A stretch of DNA of 64,000 bases. Origin: UBA2233 sp002347965 [NCBI: Nitrospirae bacterium UBA2233]. GTDB taxonomy: Bacteria > UBA2233. The translations under genes were made by a program, and so were the position numbers. Location: contig DDYN01000032.1 in assembly GCA_002347965.1 (NCBI GenBank), positions 19,280 to 83,279 on the forward strand, read 5' to 3'. Shown here one piece after another: positions 44,273 through 52,591 of the stretch (positions are counted from its first letter, which is position 1; each line of letters starts with the position of its first letter). Under the pieces are notes generated by a model that was not told the DNA's origin, did not search any database, and worked only from the letters and a program-made list of their open reading frames with translations.

Positions 44273-45137
44273 AGGAACGATGGTGGCCCTCGTTACCCCC
44301 TTTCGCAACGGAAGCCTCGACATCGGGCGTTTGAGGGCCTTGACGGCCAAGATGGTCGATGCCGGAGTAGACACGATCGTCCCAACGGGAACGACTGGAG
44401 AGTCGGCCACGCTAAACCACGAAGAGCACTTAACGGTCATACGCCACGTAATCGAAGAAGCGAAAGGCAAGGCCAAGGTGCTCGCCGGCACGGGCTCTAA
44501 TGCCACCCACGAGGCAATTGCGCTGACCCGCGCGGCCAAGGAGGCGGGCGCCGATGGGGCGCTTTTGATCTCGCCGTACTACAACAAGCCCACGCAAGAG
44601 GGCCTTTACCAGCACTTCGCCCTAGTGGCCAAAGAGGTGTCGCTCCCGATCGTGCTGTACAACATCCCGGGCAGGACGGCCGTCAAGATCGAAACGGAGA
44701 CGCTTGCCAGGTTATCGAAAATCCCGAACATCGTGGGCGTGAAAGATTCTACGGGCAGCCTCGAGACCGTCATGGATTCCATAAACGCATGCAGGGCCGG
44801 TTTTGAGGTTTACTCCGGCGAGGATGGGCTTAACGTCCCCATCCTGGCCGTAGGCGGCCATGGGGTTGTCTCTGTTTTGGGCAACCTCATGCCCAAAGAA
44901 TTGGTTCGCATGGTTCGCCTCGCGCTTTCGGGAAACATCGCCGAAGCGGCCGCCCTTCAAAGACGATACCTGCCGCTAATCCATGCCCTGTTCTTAGAGA
45001 CGAACCCCATTCCCGTCAAGGCCGCACTCGCGCTTTTGGGTGAAATCGAAGAAGAGTACAGGCTTCCTTTAGTGCCGATGTCCGAACAAAATAAGCGTCG
45101 GCTGAAAGAAGAGATGGAGAGGGCGTGCCTCTTATGA
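44265..45137 (+). CDS. dapA: 4-hydroxy-tetrahydrodipicolinate synthase
   Basis: 290 residues. Condenses pyruvate and aspartate semialdehyde, the first committed step to diaminopimelate. TIM-barrel aldolase with 'VALVTPFRNGSLDIGRLRAL', 'VPTGTTGESATLNHEEHL', 'LLISPYYNKPTQEGLYQHF', the Tyr of 'IVLYNIPGRTAV' and the Schiff-base lysine in 'PNIVGVKDSTGSLE'. Normal length. The stop overlaps the dapB start (ATGA). Confidence 0.97.
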   Translation: MFEGTMVALVTPFRNGSLDIGRLRALTAKMVDAGVDTIVPTGTTGESATLNHEEHLTVIRHVIEEAKGKAKVLAGTGSNATHEAIALTRAAKEAGADGALLISPYYNKPTQEGLYQHFALVAKEVSLPIVLYNIPGRTAVKIETETLARLSKIPNIVGVKDSTGSLETVMDSINACRAGFEVYSGEDGLNVPILAVGGHGVVSVLGNLMPKELVRMVRLALSGNIAEAAALQRRYLPLIHALFLETNPIPVKAALALLGEIEEEYRLPLVPMSEQNKRRLKEEMERACLL

Positions 45138-45913
45138 GCGTACCGCTAAAGCTTACGCTGTTCGGGGCAAACGGCCGCATGGGCAAGGAGCTAAGGGCCC
45201 TTATTGAGGAAGACCGAAGGTTTGCGTACGCGTGCGGAATCGACAGGCAAGAGATAATCGAACAAGGCATGTCTCCTCGACAAGAAAGGGCCCTTTCTCT
45301 GTCTAAGGGCATTCTAGAACCTACCGATGTTGTGATCGATTTTAGCCAGCCCAGCGCCTTCATGGAGCTTTTGGGCGCTCTTAGGTCTCGGCCCCTACCG
45401 TTGGTTTCCGGGACGACGGGCCTTCTGGAGGGGCATCGCCAAGAGCTCCTTGAGCTTTCAAAGAGCGTTCCCGTAATTTGGGCATCCAACTTTTCGAAGC
45501 TTGGCAACCTCATGGTTTCTCTTGCCGGGGAAATAGCGAGGATCGCGGATACCGAAGACTTGGAAATCTTGGAGGCGCACCACAAACGGAAAAAAGACGC
45601 CCCCTCCGGTACCGCCCTGTCTTTGTTCGATGCGCTTAAGCAGGAAAACCAGAGCTTAAGGCCCGTGTTTTCCAGGCATGGCGATGGAATGAAAAGAGCC
45701 GAAGGGGATGTTGCTATCCTGGCGATTCGAGGCGGGGACGTCGTTGGAGACCATACCCTGTTTTGCTTAGGGGAGGGGGAACGCTTAGAACTGACCCATA
45801 GGGCGCAATCCAGGAGTGCGTTCGCAAAAGGCGCGCTCCTTGCTGCCCGTTGGATTCACGGCAAACCGCCTGGTATTTATACGATGGCCGATGTTTTAGG
45901 TATTCGAGCCTAG
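45134..45913 (+). CDS. dapB: 4-hydroxy-tetrahydrodipicolinate reductase
   Basis: 259 residues. NAD(P)H-dependent reduction giving tetrahydrodipicolinate. N-terminal nucleotide-binding 'LFGANGRMGKELRALI', 'DVVIDFSQPSAFMELL', 'LVSGTTGLLEGHRQELLE', and the catalytic/binding motif 'EAHHKRKKDAPSGTALSL'. The ATG at 45134 overlaps the dapA stop; a GTG at 45125 is an alternative. The product feeds DapL, encoded 28 bases downstream. Confidence 0.96.
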   Translation: MSVPLKLTLFGANGRMGKELRALIEEDRRFAYACGIDRQEIIEQGMSPRQERALSLSKGILEPTDVVIDFSQPSAFMELLGALRSRPLPLVSGTTGLLEGHRQELLELSKSVPVIWASNFSKLGNLMVSLAGEIARIADTEDLEILEAHHKRKKDAPSGTALSLFDALKQENQSLRPVFSRHGDGMKRAEGDVAILAIRGGDVVGDHTLFCLGEGERLELTHRAQSRSAFAKGALLAARWIHGKPPGIYTMADVLGIRA

Positions 45914-45941
45914 CCAATAAAGAGTTAGCAGAGGGAATACG

Positions 45942-47102
45942 ATGGAAATACGCCTTTCCGAACGACTCAGAAAGCTCCCGCCGTACTTGTTCCGGGAGAT
46001 CGACATGCTCAAACAAAAGGCCCGTCAGGAGGGAAAGAGCTTGATCGACCTGAGTATCGGCGACCCAGACATGCCAACCCCAGGGTTTATCGTGGAGGCC
46101 ATGGCCGAGGCCATAAGGAATCCATCTACCCATCGCTACCCCTCTTATGACGGACTGATGGAGTTTCGCGAGGCTGTGGTCCAGTGGTACAACGAACGCT
46201 TCGGAGTGGATCTCGACCCAAAAAACGAAGTCGTCGCGCTGATAGGCTCCAAGGAGGGAATCGCCCACCTACCGTTTGCACTCCTGGACCCTGGCGATGA
46301 GGTGCTCGTCCCGGACCCAGGCTACCCCGTGTACACGCAAGCCTCAATCTTGGCGGATGCAACCCCTAAGCCCTTCCCGCTGACGTGGGAGTACGGGTTT
46401 TTGCCAAAAATGGAAGTACTCGAGGCTGCGGCAGGTCCTAAAACAAGGCTTATCTACCTGAGCTACCCGAACAACCCGACCGCGGCCAGGGCTCCCCTAG
46501 GGTTTTTCGAGGAGGTGGCGGCCTGGGCCAAGGTCAAAGGAATCGTTATCGCCCACGATGCCGCCTATAGCGAGGTTTTCCTGGATCCACCAACCCCTAG
46601 CTTTTTGCAGGCGTACGGCGCCAAAGAGGTAGGCGTAGAGTTCCATTCGCTCTCGAAGACGTTTAGCATGACAGGCTGGCGTGTTGGGTTTTGCGTAGGA
46701 AACGCTTCCGTGTTGAAGGCCCTTGTCCAGGTAAAAAGCAACATAGATTCGGGGGTGTTCGAGGCGATACAGAGGGCCGGGATCGTTGCCTTACGAAACG
46801 CAAAGCACGCCTCGCTCGCGATCGCTTCGGTGTACGCCCAAAGAAGGAAGCAAGCGGTAGGACGCCTGAAGTCCGCCGGTATAGAGGTCTTCCCGTCGGA
46901 TGCCACGTTCTACCTCTGGTGTAGGCTCCCGAAGGGCTCCGATTCCCGCAGCTTTGCAAAGCGCCTGATCGAGGAGAATCAAGTCGTCGTTACTCCGGGC
47001 GTAGGGTTTGGCAGCATGGGGGAGGGTTTCTTCCGAATCAGCCTGACGGCCCCGGACGAAGCGATTTCGACAGGGATAGAGCGTATCGTACAAGCTTTTT
47101 GA
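45942..47102 (+). CDS. dapL: LL-diaminopimelate aminotransferase
   Basis: 386 residues. PLP class I/II aminotransferase that in one step turns tetrahydrodipicolinate into LL-diaminopimelate, bypassing the acylated intermediates. Family features: 'LIDLSIGDPDMPTPGFIVEA', 'YPSYDGLMEFREAVVQWYNE', 'LIGSKEGIAHLPFALLDPGD', 'LIYLSYPNNPTAA' and the PLP-lysine region 'FHSLSKTFSMTGWRVGFCVG'. The strings 'GSKEGI' and 'SLSKTFSMTGWR' favour DapL over general aspartate aminotransferases. Placement after dapF-dapA-dapB and absence of dapD/dapE nearby support the role, though a close relative acting on another keto acid cannot be excluded. Confidence 0.9.
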   Translation: MEIRLSERLRKLPPYLFREIDMLKQKARQEGKSLIDLSIGDPDMPTPGFIVEAMAEAIRNPSTHRYPSYDGLMEFREAVVQWYNERFGVDLDPKNEVVALIGSKEGIAHLPFALLDPGDEVLVPDPGYPVYTQASILADATPKPFPLTWEYGFLPKMEVLEAAAGPKTRLIYLSYPNNPTAARAPLGFFEEVAAWAKVKGIVIAHDAAYSEVFLDPPTPSFLQAYGAKEVGVEFHSLSKTFSMTGWRVGFCVGNASVLKALVQVKSNIDSGVFEAIQRAGIVALRNAKHASLAIASVYAQRRKQAVGRLKSAGIEVFPSDATFYLWCRLPKGSDSRSFAKRLIEENQVVVTPGVGFGSMGEGFFRISLTAPDEAISTGIERIVQAF

Positions 47103-47111
47103 GGCTGCCGG

Positions 47112-47609
47112 GTGGAGGAAGTTTACCTTGGTGTGGGCTCCAACATCCCGCCGCGGTTCCAGTGGGTCGGGGTTGGGCTTGACTGGCTCTTGAAGGAAGG
47201 GGCCATCCAGGGGCCGGTTTTTTCGCGCGCCTACATAAGCAGCCCCTGGGGAGATGGAAGCTTCGGCGAGGCGTACATAAACCTGGTGCTTCGAGCAACG
47301 ACCCCGTTGACCCCGGAACCCTTGCTAGACGCGCTGAAACGTGCCGAGCGTATTGCCGGAAGAAAAGAAGCCTCAAGAAACGCCCCAAGAGAGCTCGATC
47401 TGGATGTCCTTTTGTACGGTGCACGGGTCATAAAGACCCCGAAGCTTGAGGTTCCACACCCAAAAATCCCCACGAGGCGCTTTGTCCTGGAGCCCATGCT
47501 AGATTTAAACCCTGGGCTTGTGCATCCAGGTCTCAACCGGCCTATTCGCTCGCTCCTTGCTTCATGCCCCGATTCGGGCTTGGTCCTTCCTTTGTTCTGT
47601 AAGCGATAG
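47112..47609 (+). CDS. folK: 2-amino-4-hydroxy-6-hydroxymethyldihydropteridine pyrophosphokinase
   Basis: 165 residues. Transfers pyrophosphate from ATP to the hydroxymethylpterin in folate synthesis. 'EEVYLGVGSNIPPRFQWV' at the start, 'YINLVLRATTPLTPEPLLDA' in the middle, and the HPPK signature 'RNAPRELDLDVLLYG' with 'LEVPHPKIPTRRFVLEPMLD' near the end. The start is GTG at 47112. It lies nine bases after dapL and 11 before lipA, so all three probably share a transcript. Confidence 0.95.
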   Translation: MEEVYLGVGSNIPPRFQWVGVGLDWLLKEGAIQGPVFSRAYISSPWGDGSFGEAYINLVLRATTPLTPEPLLDALKRAERIAGRKEASRNAPRELDLDVLLYGARVIKTPKLEVPHPKIPTRRFVLEPMLDLNPGLVHPGLNRPIRSLLASCPDSGLVLPLFCKR

Positions 47610-47620
47610 AGAGACTTGCC

Positions 47621-48505
47621 GTGTCCGAAGAAAAGCAAGAACCACAAAGAAGGCTCCCCGAATGGCTTCGGGTGCCTAGCCCCGTGGGGCCTGGGCCGGA
47701 TGCTACACGAAGGGCGTTAAGCGGGTTAGGCCTCAACACCGTCTGCAATGAGGCGCGCTGTCCCAACCTAGGGGAGTGTTTTGCCAGTCAAACGGCAACA
47801 TTCATGATTTTGGGGAAGGTTTGTACGAGACAATGCCGATTTTGCGGCGTTCCAAAGGGTGGACCTGATCTCTTGGATTTAAAAGAACCCGAGCGGGTCG
47901 CGAAGGCAGCGGAAGTGCTCGGAATGAAACATGTCGTGATCACCTCGGTTACGAGAGACGACCTGCCAGACCAGGGCGCCTTGCAGTTTCTGGCCACGAT
48001 TCAAGCGGTTGCGAAAGCCCTTCCCAGGGCAGGGGTTGAAGTCCTTACCCCCGACTTTCAGGGCAATGTAAGCCTTGTCGAGCTTGTTTCAGCCGCTCCT
48101 GTCCGGGTCTTCGCCCATAACCTGGAGACGGTCCCGAGCCTTTACCCAAAAGTACGTCCGGGAGCGGAATTCGAAAGGTCCCTTGAGGTACTAAGGGCGG
48201 CCAAAAAGGTCAACCCCTCGGTCTTCACGAAGACGGGCTTCATGCTGGGGTTAGGGGAGACACTCCCGGAGCTCTTTTCGGCGCTTAAAGCCGCAAAGGA
48301 TGCGAATGTCGACATGGTAACGCTCGGCCAGTACCTAAGGCCAAGCAAAAAACAGATCCCCGTAGAGCGGTTCTTTCCGCCCGAGGCGTTTCAAGAGATT
48401 GGCAAGAAGGTCAAAGCGCTAGGGTTTCGCTCTGTCATTGCCGGACCGCTCGTTCGGAGTTCCTACATGGCCAGGCAGGCGCTCGAGCAAGCGGGCGGGG
48501 CTTAA
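47621..48505 (+). CDS. lipA: Lipoyl synthase
   Basis: 294 residues. Radical-SAM enzyme inserting two sulfurs into protein-bound octanoyl groups. Both clusters are visible: the auxiliary-cluster motif 'CNEARCPNLGECF' and the radical-SAM motif 'CTRQCRFCGV'; the third, C-terminal ligand serine is in 'RSSYMARQAL'. Start is GTG at 47621. The stop codon sits in the loop of a strong terminator hairpin, which ends this long + strand run and faces sodB coming the other way. LipB is not in the window. Confidence 0.97.
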   Translation: MSEEKQEPQRRLPEWLRVPSPVGPGPDATRRALSGLGLNTVCNEARCPNLGECFASQTATFMILGKVCTRQCRFCGVPKGGPDLLDLKEPERVAKAAEVLGMKHVVITSVTRDDLPDQGALQFLATIQAVAKALPRAGVEVLTPDFQGNVSLVELVSAAPVRVFAHNLETVPSLYPKVRPGAEFERSLEVLRAAKKVNPSVFTKTGFMLGLGETLPELFSALKAAKDANVDMVTLGQYLRPSKKQIPVERFFPPEAFQEIGKKVKALGFRSVIAGPLVRSSYMARQALEQAGGA

Positions 48506-48528
48506 GAGGCCCCGCCCGCTTCGATTTT
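48491..48528 (+). terminator. Rho-independent terminator at the end of lipA
   Basis: Perfect 11-base-pair GC stem (48491-48501 with 48509-48519), seven-base loop TTAAGAG, then TTCGATTTT. The lipA stop codon TAA (48503-48505) lies in the loop, so the last lipA codons form the stem. The T-run is modest and lies on the + side only; the stem could also slow transcription arriving from sodB. Confidence 0.75.
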
Positions 48529-49150
48529 AGCCGATAAACGAGCCAAGTGCCTCGCAAGCCTTCTTACACCTGGCGAAGCGGGCGTTGATTGCATCCCAGT
48601 TGAGGTTGCCGAAGAAATTTTCGATGTAAGGCGGCCTTTTGGGCCCCTGGTCTACGTAATAGGCGTGCTCGTAGACATCCAGGACGATCAACGGCAGAGA
48701 GCCTACGTACCCGTAGAGGTTGTGGGCATCCAAGCCGTTGATGACAAGCTCTCCGCTGAAGAGGTCGCAAGAAAGCAGTGCCCAGCCTCTTAGCGCGATT
48801 CCTGAAGCCTTGAGTTCTTCCTGGCACTTTTCCATCGAGCCAAACGCCTTTTCGACCGCGGCCTTGAGGTCGGGCGATGGCGAGCCTTTGGCGCCGAGGT
48901 TCTCGAAGTACAGCTCATGAAGAACAACGCCCATGTAGTTGAAGCTTTCTTCGACCTTGAGCGCCCGGTACTCCGAGAAGTTTTGGTTTGCCTTGGAACG
49001 GTCGGCACTGGCCAGTTTTTCTTGAATTTCGTTGTACTTGGTCACGTATCCTTTGTAATGCGTGTCGAAGTGGAAGTCGATTTGCTTGTCGGAAATCCCG
49101 TTCAAATTCTTCGGCTTGAGGTTGTCCCTCGGGTTTAAGGACTTCGGCAT
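48527..49150 (-). CDS. sodB: Superoxide dismutase (Fe/Mn family)
   Basis: 207 residues, cytoplasmic, no signal peptide. Metal ligands: H27 in 'DFHFDTHYKGYVTKYNE', His in 'VVLHELYFENL', and Asp/His in 'VLDVYEHAYYVDQG'; the closing 'YIENFFGNLNWDAI' is a family landmark. The usual 'HHxxY' appears as 'HYKGY'. Fe cannot be told from Mn with confidence. The ATG at 49150 has AGGAGGG upstream; codons further up to 49213 lie in the leader. A strong promoter with an inverted repeat stands about 65 bases upstream, so regulation by metal or oxidative stress is plausible. An aerotolerance gene would fit a microaerophile or anaerobe. Confidence 0.92.
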   Translation of the reverse strand: MPKSLNPRDNLKPKNLNGISDKQIDFHFDTHYKGYVTKYNEIQEKLASADRSKANQNFSEYRALKVEESFNYMGVVLHELYFENLGAKGSPSPDLKAAVEKAFGSMEKCQEELKASGIALRGWALLSCDLFSGELVINGLDAHNLYGYVGSLPLIVLDVYEHAYYVDQGPKRPPYIENFFGNLNWDAINARFARCKKACEALGSFIG

Positions 49151-49214
49151 TTGCGACCCTCCTGTTTTTGTTTTAAGCTTTTTTAGACAAGAAAAACCAG
49201 AAAGCCCAAGCATA

Positions 49215-49247
49215 ATTATACTATCAGTATCGCCTTTGGGCTGTCAA
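49215..49247 (-). promoter_or_regulatory. sodB promoter flanked by an inverted repeat
   Basis: On the minus strand a perfect -35 TTGACA (49247-49242) is followed by TAGTAT at 18-base spacing and, slightly later, TATAAT (49220-49215) at 21-base spacing; either may serve as -10. The repeat arms AGCCCAA (49203-49209) and TTGGGCT (49236-49242) enclose the -10 region, a layout expected of an operator or a leader hairpin. Confidence 0.6.
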
Positions 49248-49263
49248 ACCCTTAGGGGTAGTC

Positions 49264-51009
49264 ATGCAAGAAAAAGACAAAAAGAAGCCGCCAACCAAAG
49301 AAGCGTTCGTGGCCATGCTCGAGAAGATCGCTTTTTTCTTGGAGCTGGAGGGTGCCGACCCGTTTCGAGTACGCGCGTACAAAGAGGCGAAAGGGGCGCT
49401 TCAAGCCTCCGAGGCGGACATCGGCGACATCGCACAGAATAAGATCAAGGTTAAGGGCATTGGCAAGCATATTCAAGAGCTTATCCGAGAATACCTTGTT
49501 ACAGGAAGCCTTGGTGTTTTGGAGCAGCTAACCAAAAAGTACCCCGTCTCGCTCCTCGAGCTTGGGAAGATTCCCGGGCTTGGGGTAAAAAAAATCAAGG
49601 CGCTATACGACGCGCTTAAGGTTTCAACTCCCGGGGAGCTTCGGTATGCAATAGAGGAAAACAGGCTGCTTGCCCTCGAAGGTTTTGGCGTAAAAACCCA
49701 GGAGGCCCTGCTTAAGCAGCTATCCCGTCACGAAGAGAGACTCGGAGTCGTCCTCTTGCCCGCAGGGGATGCGATTTGGGGGACGCTTCAAGATTGGCTC
49801 CAAGAAAGGCTCCCGGACGTTCGGCTGTTTCCGGCGGGCGAGCTAAGAAGGCGCTGTCCCGTCCTTGCAGGCATCGATTGCCTGGCTGTGGCGAGCGATC
49901 CGGGTTTGCTTTGGAAGACACTCGAGGAGCCTTCACCCATTTTGAGCGATGTCGTCGAGCAAGCCGACGAAACCATCGTCGGAAAATGGGAAGGCGGCGT
50001 TCGCGTGGCCTTGGCGTCCATCTCCGTGCGCTCGTTTCCCACAAAATACTTCTTTATGACAGGAAGCTCCTCGCACGTGGGTGAAATCACCCGCCGGCTT
50101 GAGGCGGGCGGGTACTCTATCACCCCAGAAGGCATCCGTAGGCACGACGAAAAAAGGCCTCTTGAGCTCCGATCGGAGGAAGAGATTTACGCCTTGGTTG
50201 GCCTGCCTTGGATCCCGCCGGAGCTTAGGGAAGGGCTCGTGGAGTTTGACCCTGCTGTCCTTAAGAACCTCCCAAGCCTAGTAAGCCAAAGCGATATCCA
50301 GGGGGCCCTTCACGTCCATACGCGGTTTAGCGACGGTATGGACGAACTCGAGGCTATGATTGCGCATGCAAAATCGCTCGGGCTTGCCTACATCGGCATT
50401 TCCGATCATTCCAAGTCTGCCTATTACGCGGGCGGGCTTACCCAAGAGAAGCTCTTCGAACAAAAAAAGCAAATCGAAGGACTAAGGGAGGATTTTCCGG
50501 AAATTCGAATTTTCCATGGTATCGAATCGGACATCCTGCCGGACGGCTCAATAGACTATGACGAGGATGTCTGGAGGCAGCTCGATTTCATCATAGCTTC
50601 CGTACACAGCCATTTTCAAATGGATAAGGCCGCAATGACCGAGCGGGTCCTTAAGGCCATAAAAAACCCTTACGTAACAATCCTTGGCCATCCTACTGGC
50701 AGGCTCTTGTTGGCCAGGGAGCCTTACGCAATCGATTTAGAGGCGGTCATCCAAGAGATTGCAAGGCTAGGGAAGGCGATAGAGCTGAACGCCCACCCTC
50801 AGAGACTCGACGTAGACTACCGCTGGGCCAAAACGCTCCTTGCCTCGGGCGTTTTCGTTTCCATCAACCCTGACGCCCATCAGCGCTCCGGGTTGAACGA
50901 CATTCGATACGGCGTCGATATCGCAAGAAAGGCAGGGCTTCCCAAGGCGCATATCCTGAACGCCTTAACGGCCTGCGAGGTTGGAGAGTTTTTCATGCGG
51001 CAGGGCTAG
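49264..51009 (+). CDS. polX: DNA polymerase X family protein with PHP domain (PolX), polymerase site degraded
   Basis: 581 residues. Order: N-terminal 8-kDa-like and helix-hairpin-helix part ('KGIGKHIQELIREYL', 'IPGLGVKKIKALYDALKV', 'EGFGVKTQEALLKQL'), a polymerase X palm and thumb (about 160-310), and a PHP domain (about 345-580; 'HVHTRFSDG', 'ISDHSKSAYYAGG', 'GIESDILPDGSIDYDED', 'ASVHSHFQ', 'GHPTGRLL', 'NPDAHQ') that provides 3'-5' exonuclease or phosphatase activity. The PHP metal ligands look intact. In the palm the catalytic Asp pair is reduced to one (G203-x-D205) and the third Asp is Ala249, so polymerization is unlikely. It is divergent from sodB and overlaps the next gene by 17 bases, tail to tail. 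Confidence 0.88.
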   Translation: MQEKDKKKPPTKEAFVAMLEKIAFFLELEGADPFRVRAYKEAKGALQASEADIGDIAQNKIKVKGIGKHIQELIREYLVTGSLGVLEQLTKKYPVSLLELGKIPGLGVKKIKALYDALKVSTPGELRYAIEENRLLALEGFGVKTQEALLKQLSRHEERLGVVLLPAGDAIWGTLQDWLQERLPDVRLFPAGELRRRCPVLAGIDCLAVASDPGLLWKTLEEPSPILSDVVEQADETIVGKWEGGVRVALASISVRSFPTKYFFMTGSSSHVGEITRRLEAGGYSITPEGIRRHDEKRPLELRSEEEIYALVGLPWIPPELREGLVEFDPAVLKNLPSLVSQSDIQGALHVHTRFSDGMDELEAMIAHAKSLGLAYIGISDHSKSAYYAGGLTQEKLFEQKKQIEGLREDFPEIRIFHGIESDILPDGSIDYDEDVWRQLDFIIASVHSHFQMDKAAMTERVLKAIKNPYVTILGHPTGRLLLAREPYAIDLEAVIQEIARLGKAIELNAHPQRLDVDYRWAKTLLASGVFVSINPDAHQRSGLNDIRYGVDIARKAGLPKAHILNALTACEVGEFFMRQG

Positions 51010-51868
51010 CAAGCCTTGCCATTCGCTCGCGCGCTTGCACACTCTCCGGCGCGTCTGAATAATTCCGGATAAGCCTGTCAAGAACCTTCAGGGCATCCTC
51101 TTTTAAGTTTAAGCGCTCGTAACACTCGGCCTCTTTCAGGAGGGCTTCGGGAGCCTTGTTTCCCTTAGGATACCGGACGACGACCGTATCGTACTCGTAA
51201 ATAGCGTTGGCAAAGAGCCCTTGGGAAAAATACGTGTCGCCCACGAGGAACTGGGCATCGTCTCCCACCTCGGCCTCGGGGTGGCGCAAAACCAAATCCT
51301 GGGCTACTGCCCGAGCCTTGGCATAGTCTTTTTGAAGAAGCGCTTTCTTTGCTTGAAGAAGAAGCCTTACGGCCGGGTCCTCGATGGACTCGAGCAGCTC
51401 GAACTCTTTTGTAACGGCATTTACGGCTTGGTTTGGGTCTTCTTTCGGCTCAAATTGGGGTTCGAGCCTTAAGGGCACCGGGGCTAAGCTTGGAGATTTT
51501 TGGGGTTTTTGGGGCGCCGGGAAAGAGACCTTCGGCGGCATGATGGGCGTAGGCTTAAGGCTAGGCTTGACGGAAGCCTCTTGGAAGCTTTTGGCCTCGA
51601 GCGATGTAAGCCGCTGTTCCTGGGCCAACTGCTTTTGACCGACCTCTCCGAGCGCAACCCGGATGCGGTCTAGCTCTGCATCTGTTTTCTTCTGGCCTTC
51701 GGCCATTCGCGCGTCCAGCGCATTGATCTGCGCGGCTACATCTTGAAGAATCTTGCGTTCGCCCGCCCGCCGGGAGCTTGTCGTGGCGCACCCGGCACCA
51801 AACGCTCCCACGCTAAAGGCGAGGGAAAAAGCAACCACGGAACTTTTGGCTTTCCCAGGGTGCACCAC
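50993..51868 (-). CDS. YbgF/CpoB-like tetratricopeptide lipoprotein
   Basis: 291 residues. The N-terminal signal ends in the lipobox-like 'FGAGC' followed by 'ATTSS', so a lipoprotein anchored in the envelope is likely. Next comes a coiled-coil stretch (about 45-90, 'ILQDVAAQINALDARMAE'), a Pro/Lys-rich linker, and TPR repeats to the end ('AKKALLQKDYAKARAVAQDL', 'VGDTYFSQGLFANAIYEYDT', 'LKEAECYERLNLKEDALKVL'). This is the layout of YbgF/CpoB, which links cell-wall synthesis with Tol-Pal during division; the tol and pal genes are not in the window, so a general scaffold role is also possible. It follows the ferredoxin gene by 20 bases on the same strand. Confidence 0.75.
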   Translation of the reverse strand: MVHPGKAKSSVVAFSLAFSVGAFGAGCATTSSRRAGERKILQDVAAQINALDARMAEGQKKTDAELDRIRVALGEVGQKQLAQEQRLTSLEAKSFQEASVKPSLKPTPIMPPKVSFPAPQKPQKSPSLAPVPLRLEPQFEPKEDPNQAVNAVTKEFELLESIEDPAVRLLLQAKKALLQKDYAKARAVAQDLVLRHPEAEVGDDAQFLVGDTYFSQGLFANAIYEYDTVVVRYPKGNKAPEALLKEAECYERLNLKEDALKVLDRLIRNYSDAPESVQARERMARLASPAA

Positions 51869-51888
51869 GGGCTGTCTCGTTTCTTTAT

Positions 51889-52206
<318 letters not shown>

Positions 52207-52248
52207 TTATAAGCAAAAAACGCCCGACGAATACCTTAAAACTAACTA

Positions 52249-52257
52249 ATTCTAGCA
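52249..52257 (-). promoter_or_regulatory. Extended -10 promoter for the ferredoxin gene
   Basis: TGCTAGAAT on the minus strand, identical to the element before topA. The TAGAAT lies at 52254-52249. No clear -35 box. The leader would be about 60 bases long. Confidence 0.45.
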
Positions 52258-52591
52258 TAATACCATGCCCCTCGGAAAGGAAAAATATATATTCGCCTGT
52301 AGAGTCTGAAGTGTCCTTTAAGCAAGACCATTATAACGAAACGCAATAACGCAACAAGACGGAAAGCCGCTTGCCAGCACGTCATTTTTGATACGCCCAT
52401 GTCATGTTAGGATGACTCGTGGGGCTTCAAGGAGGGCGGCCGGTGTTCGAGGCTGAATAGAGGCTGCAACCTGTCCAAATCGCGGCAGTTACAGGCTAGG
52501 GGCTTGATTTGAAATCCGTGGGGTGTAAGATAATTCTACACCTAGAGGGGATGCTTCTGGAGATTGTGGGGGGGGTTAGTACATACACGGC
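52258..52591 (+). other. Gene-free, partly AT-rich region of about 330 bases
   Basis: No open frame of note and no RNA family I recognise. The first half is AT-rich. The second half contains short complementary pieces: GGTGTA...TACACC near 52520-52543, and interleaved pairs (GCTGC with GCGGC, CCTGT with ACAGG, about 52460-52500) that could form a pseudoknot. A G-rich run lies just before the lipoprotein ATG at 52592 and could act as its ribosome-binding region. Confidence 0.35.

Noticed and set aside
48525-48540. GCCGATAA string as a sigma-28 (flagellar) -10 element
   Set aside because: It falls inside the end of sodB, has no TAAA box at proper spacing, and no flagellar gene follows.
52371-52413. 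Sigma-70 promoter on + strand before the small lipoprotein (TTGCCA or TTGATA with TAGGAT)
   Set aside because: Spacings of 14 or fewer bases, or poor -10 matches; too weak to list.
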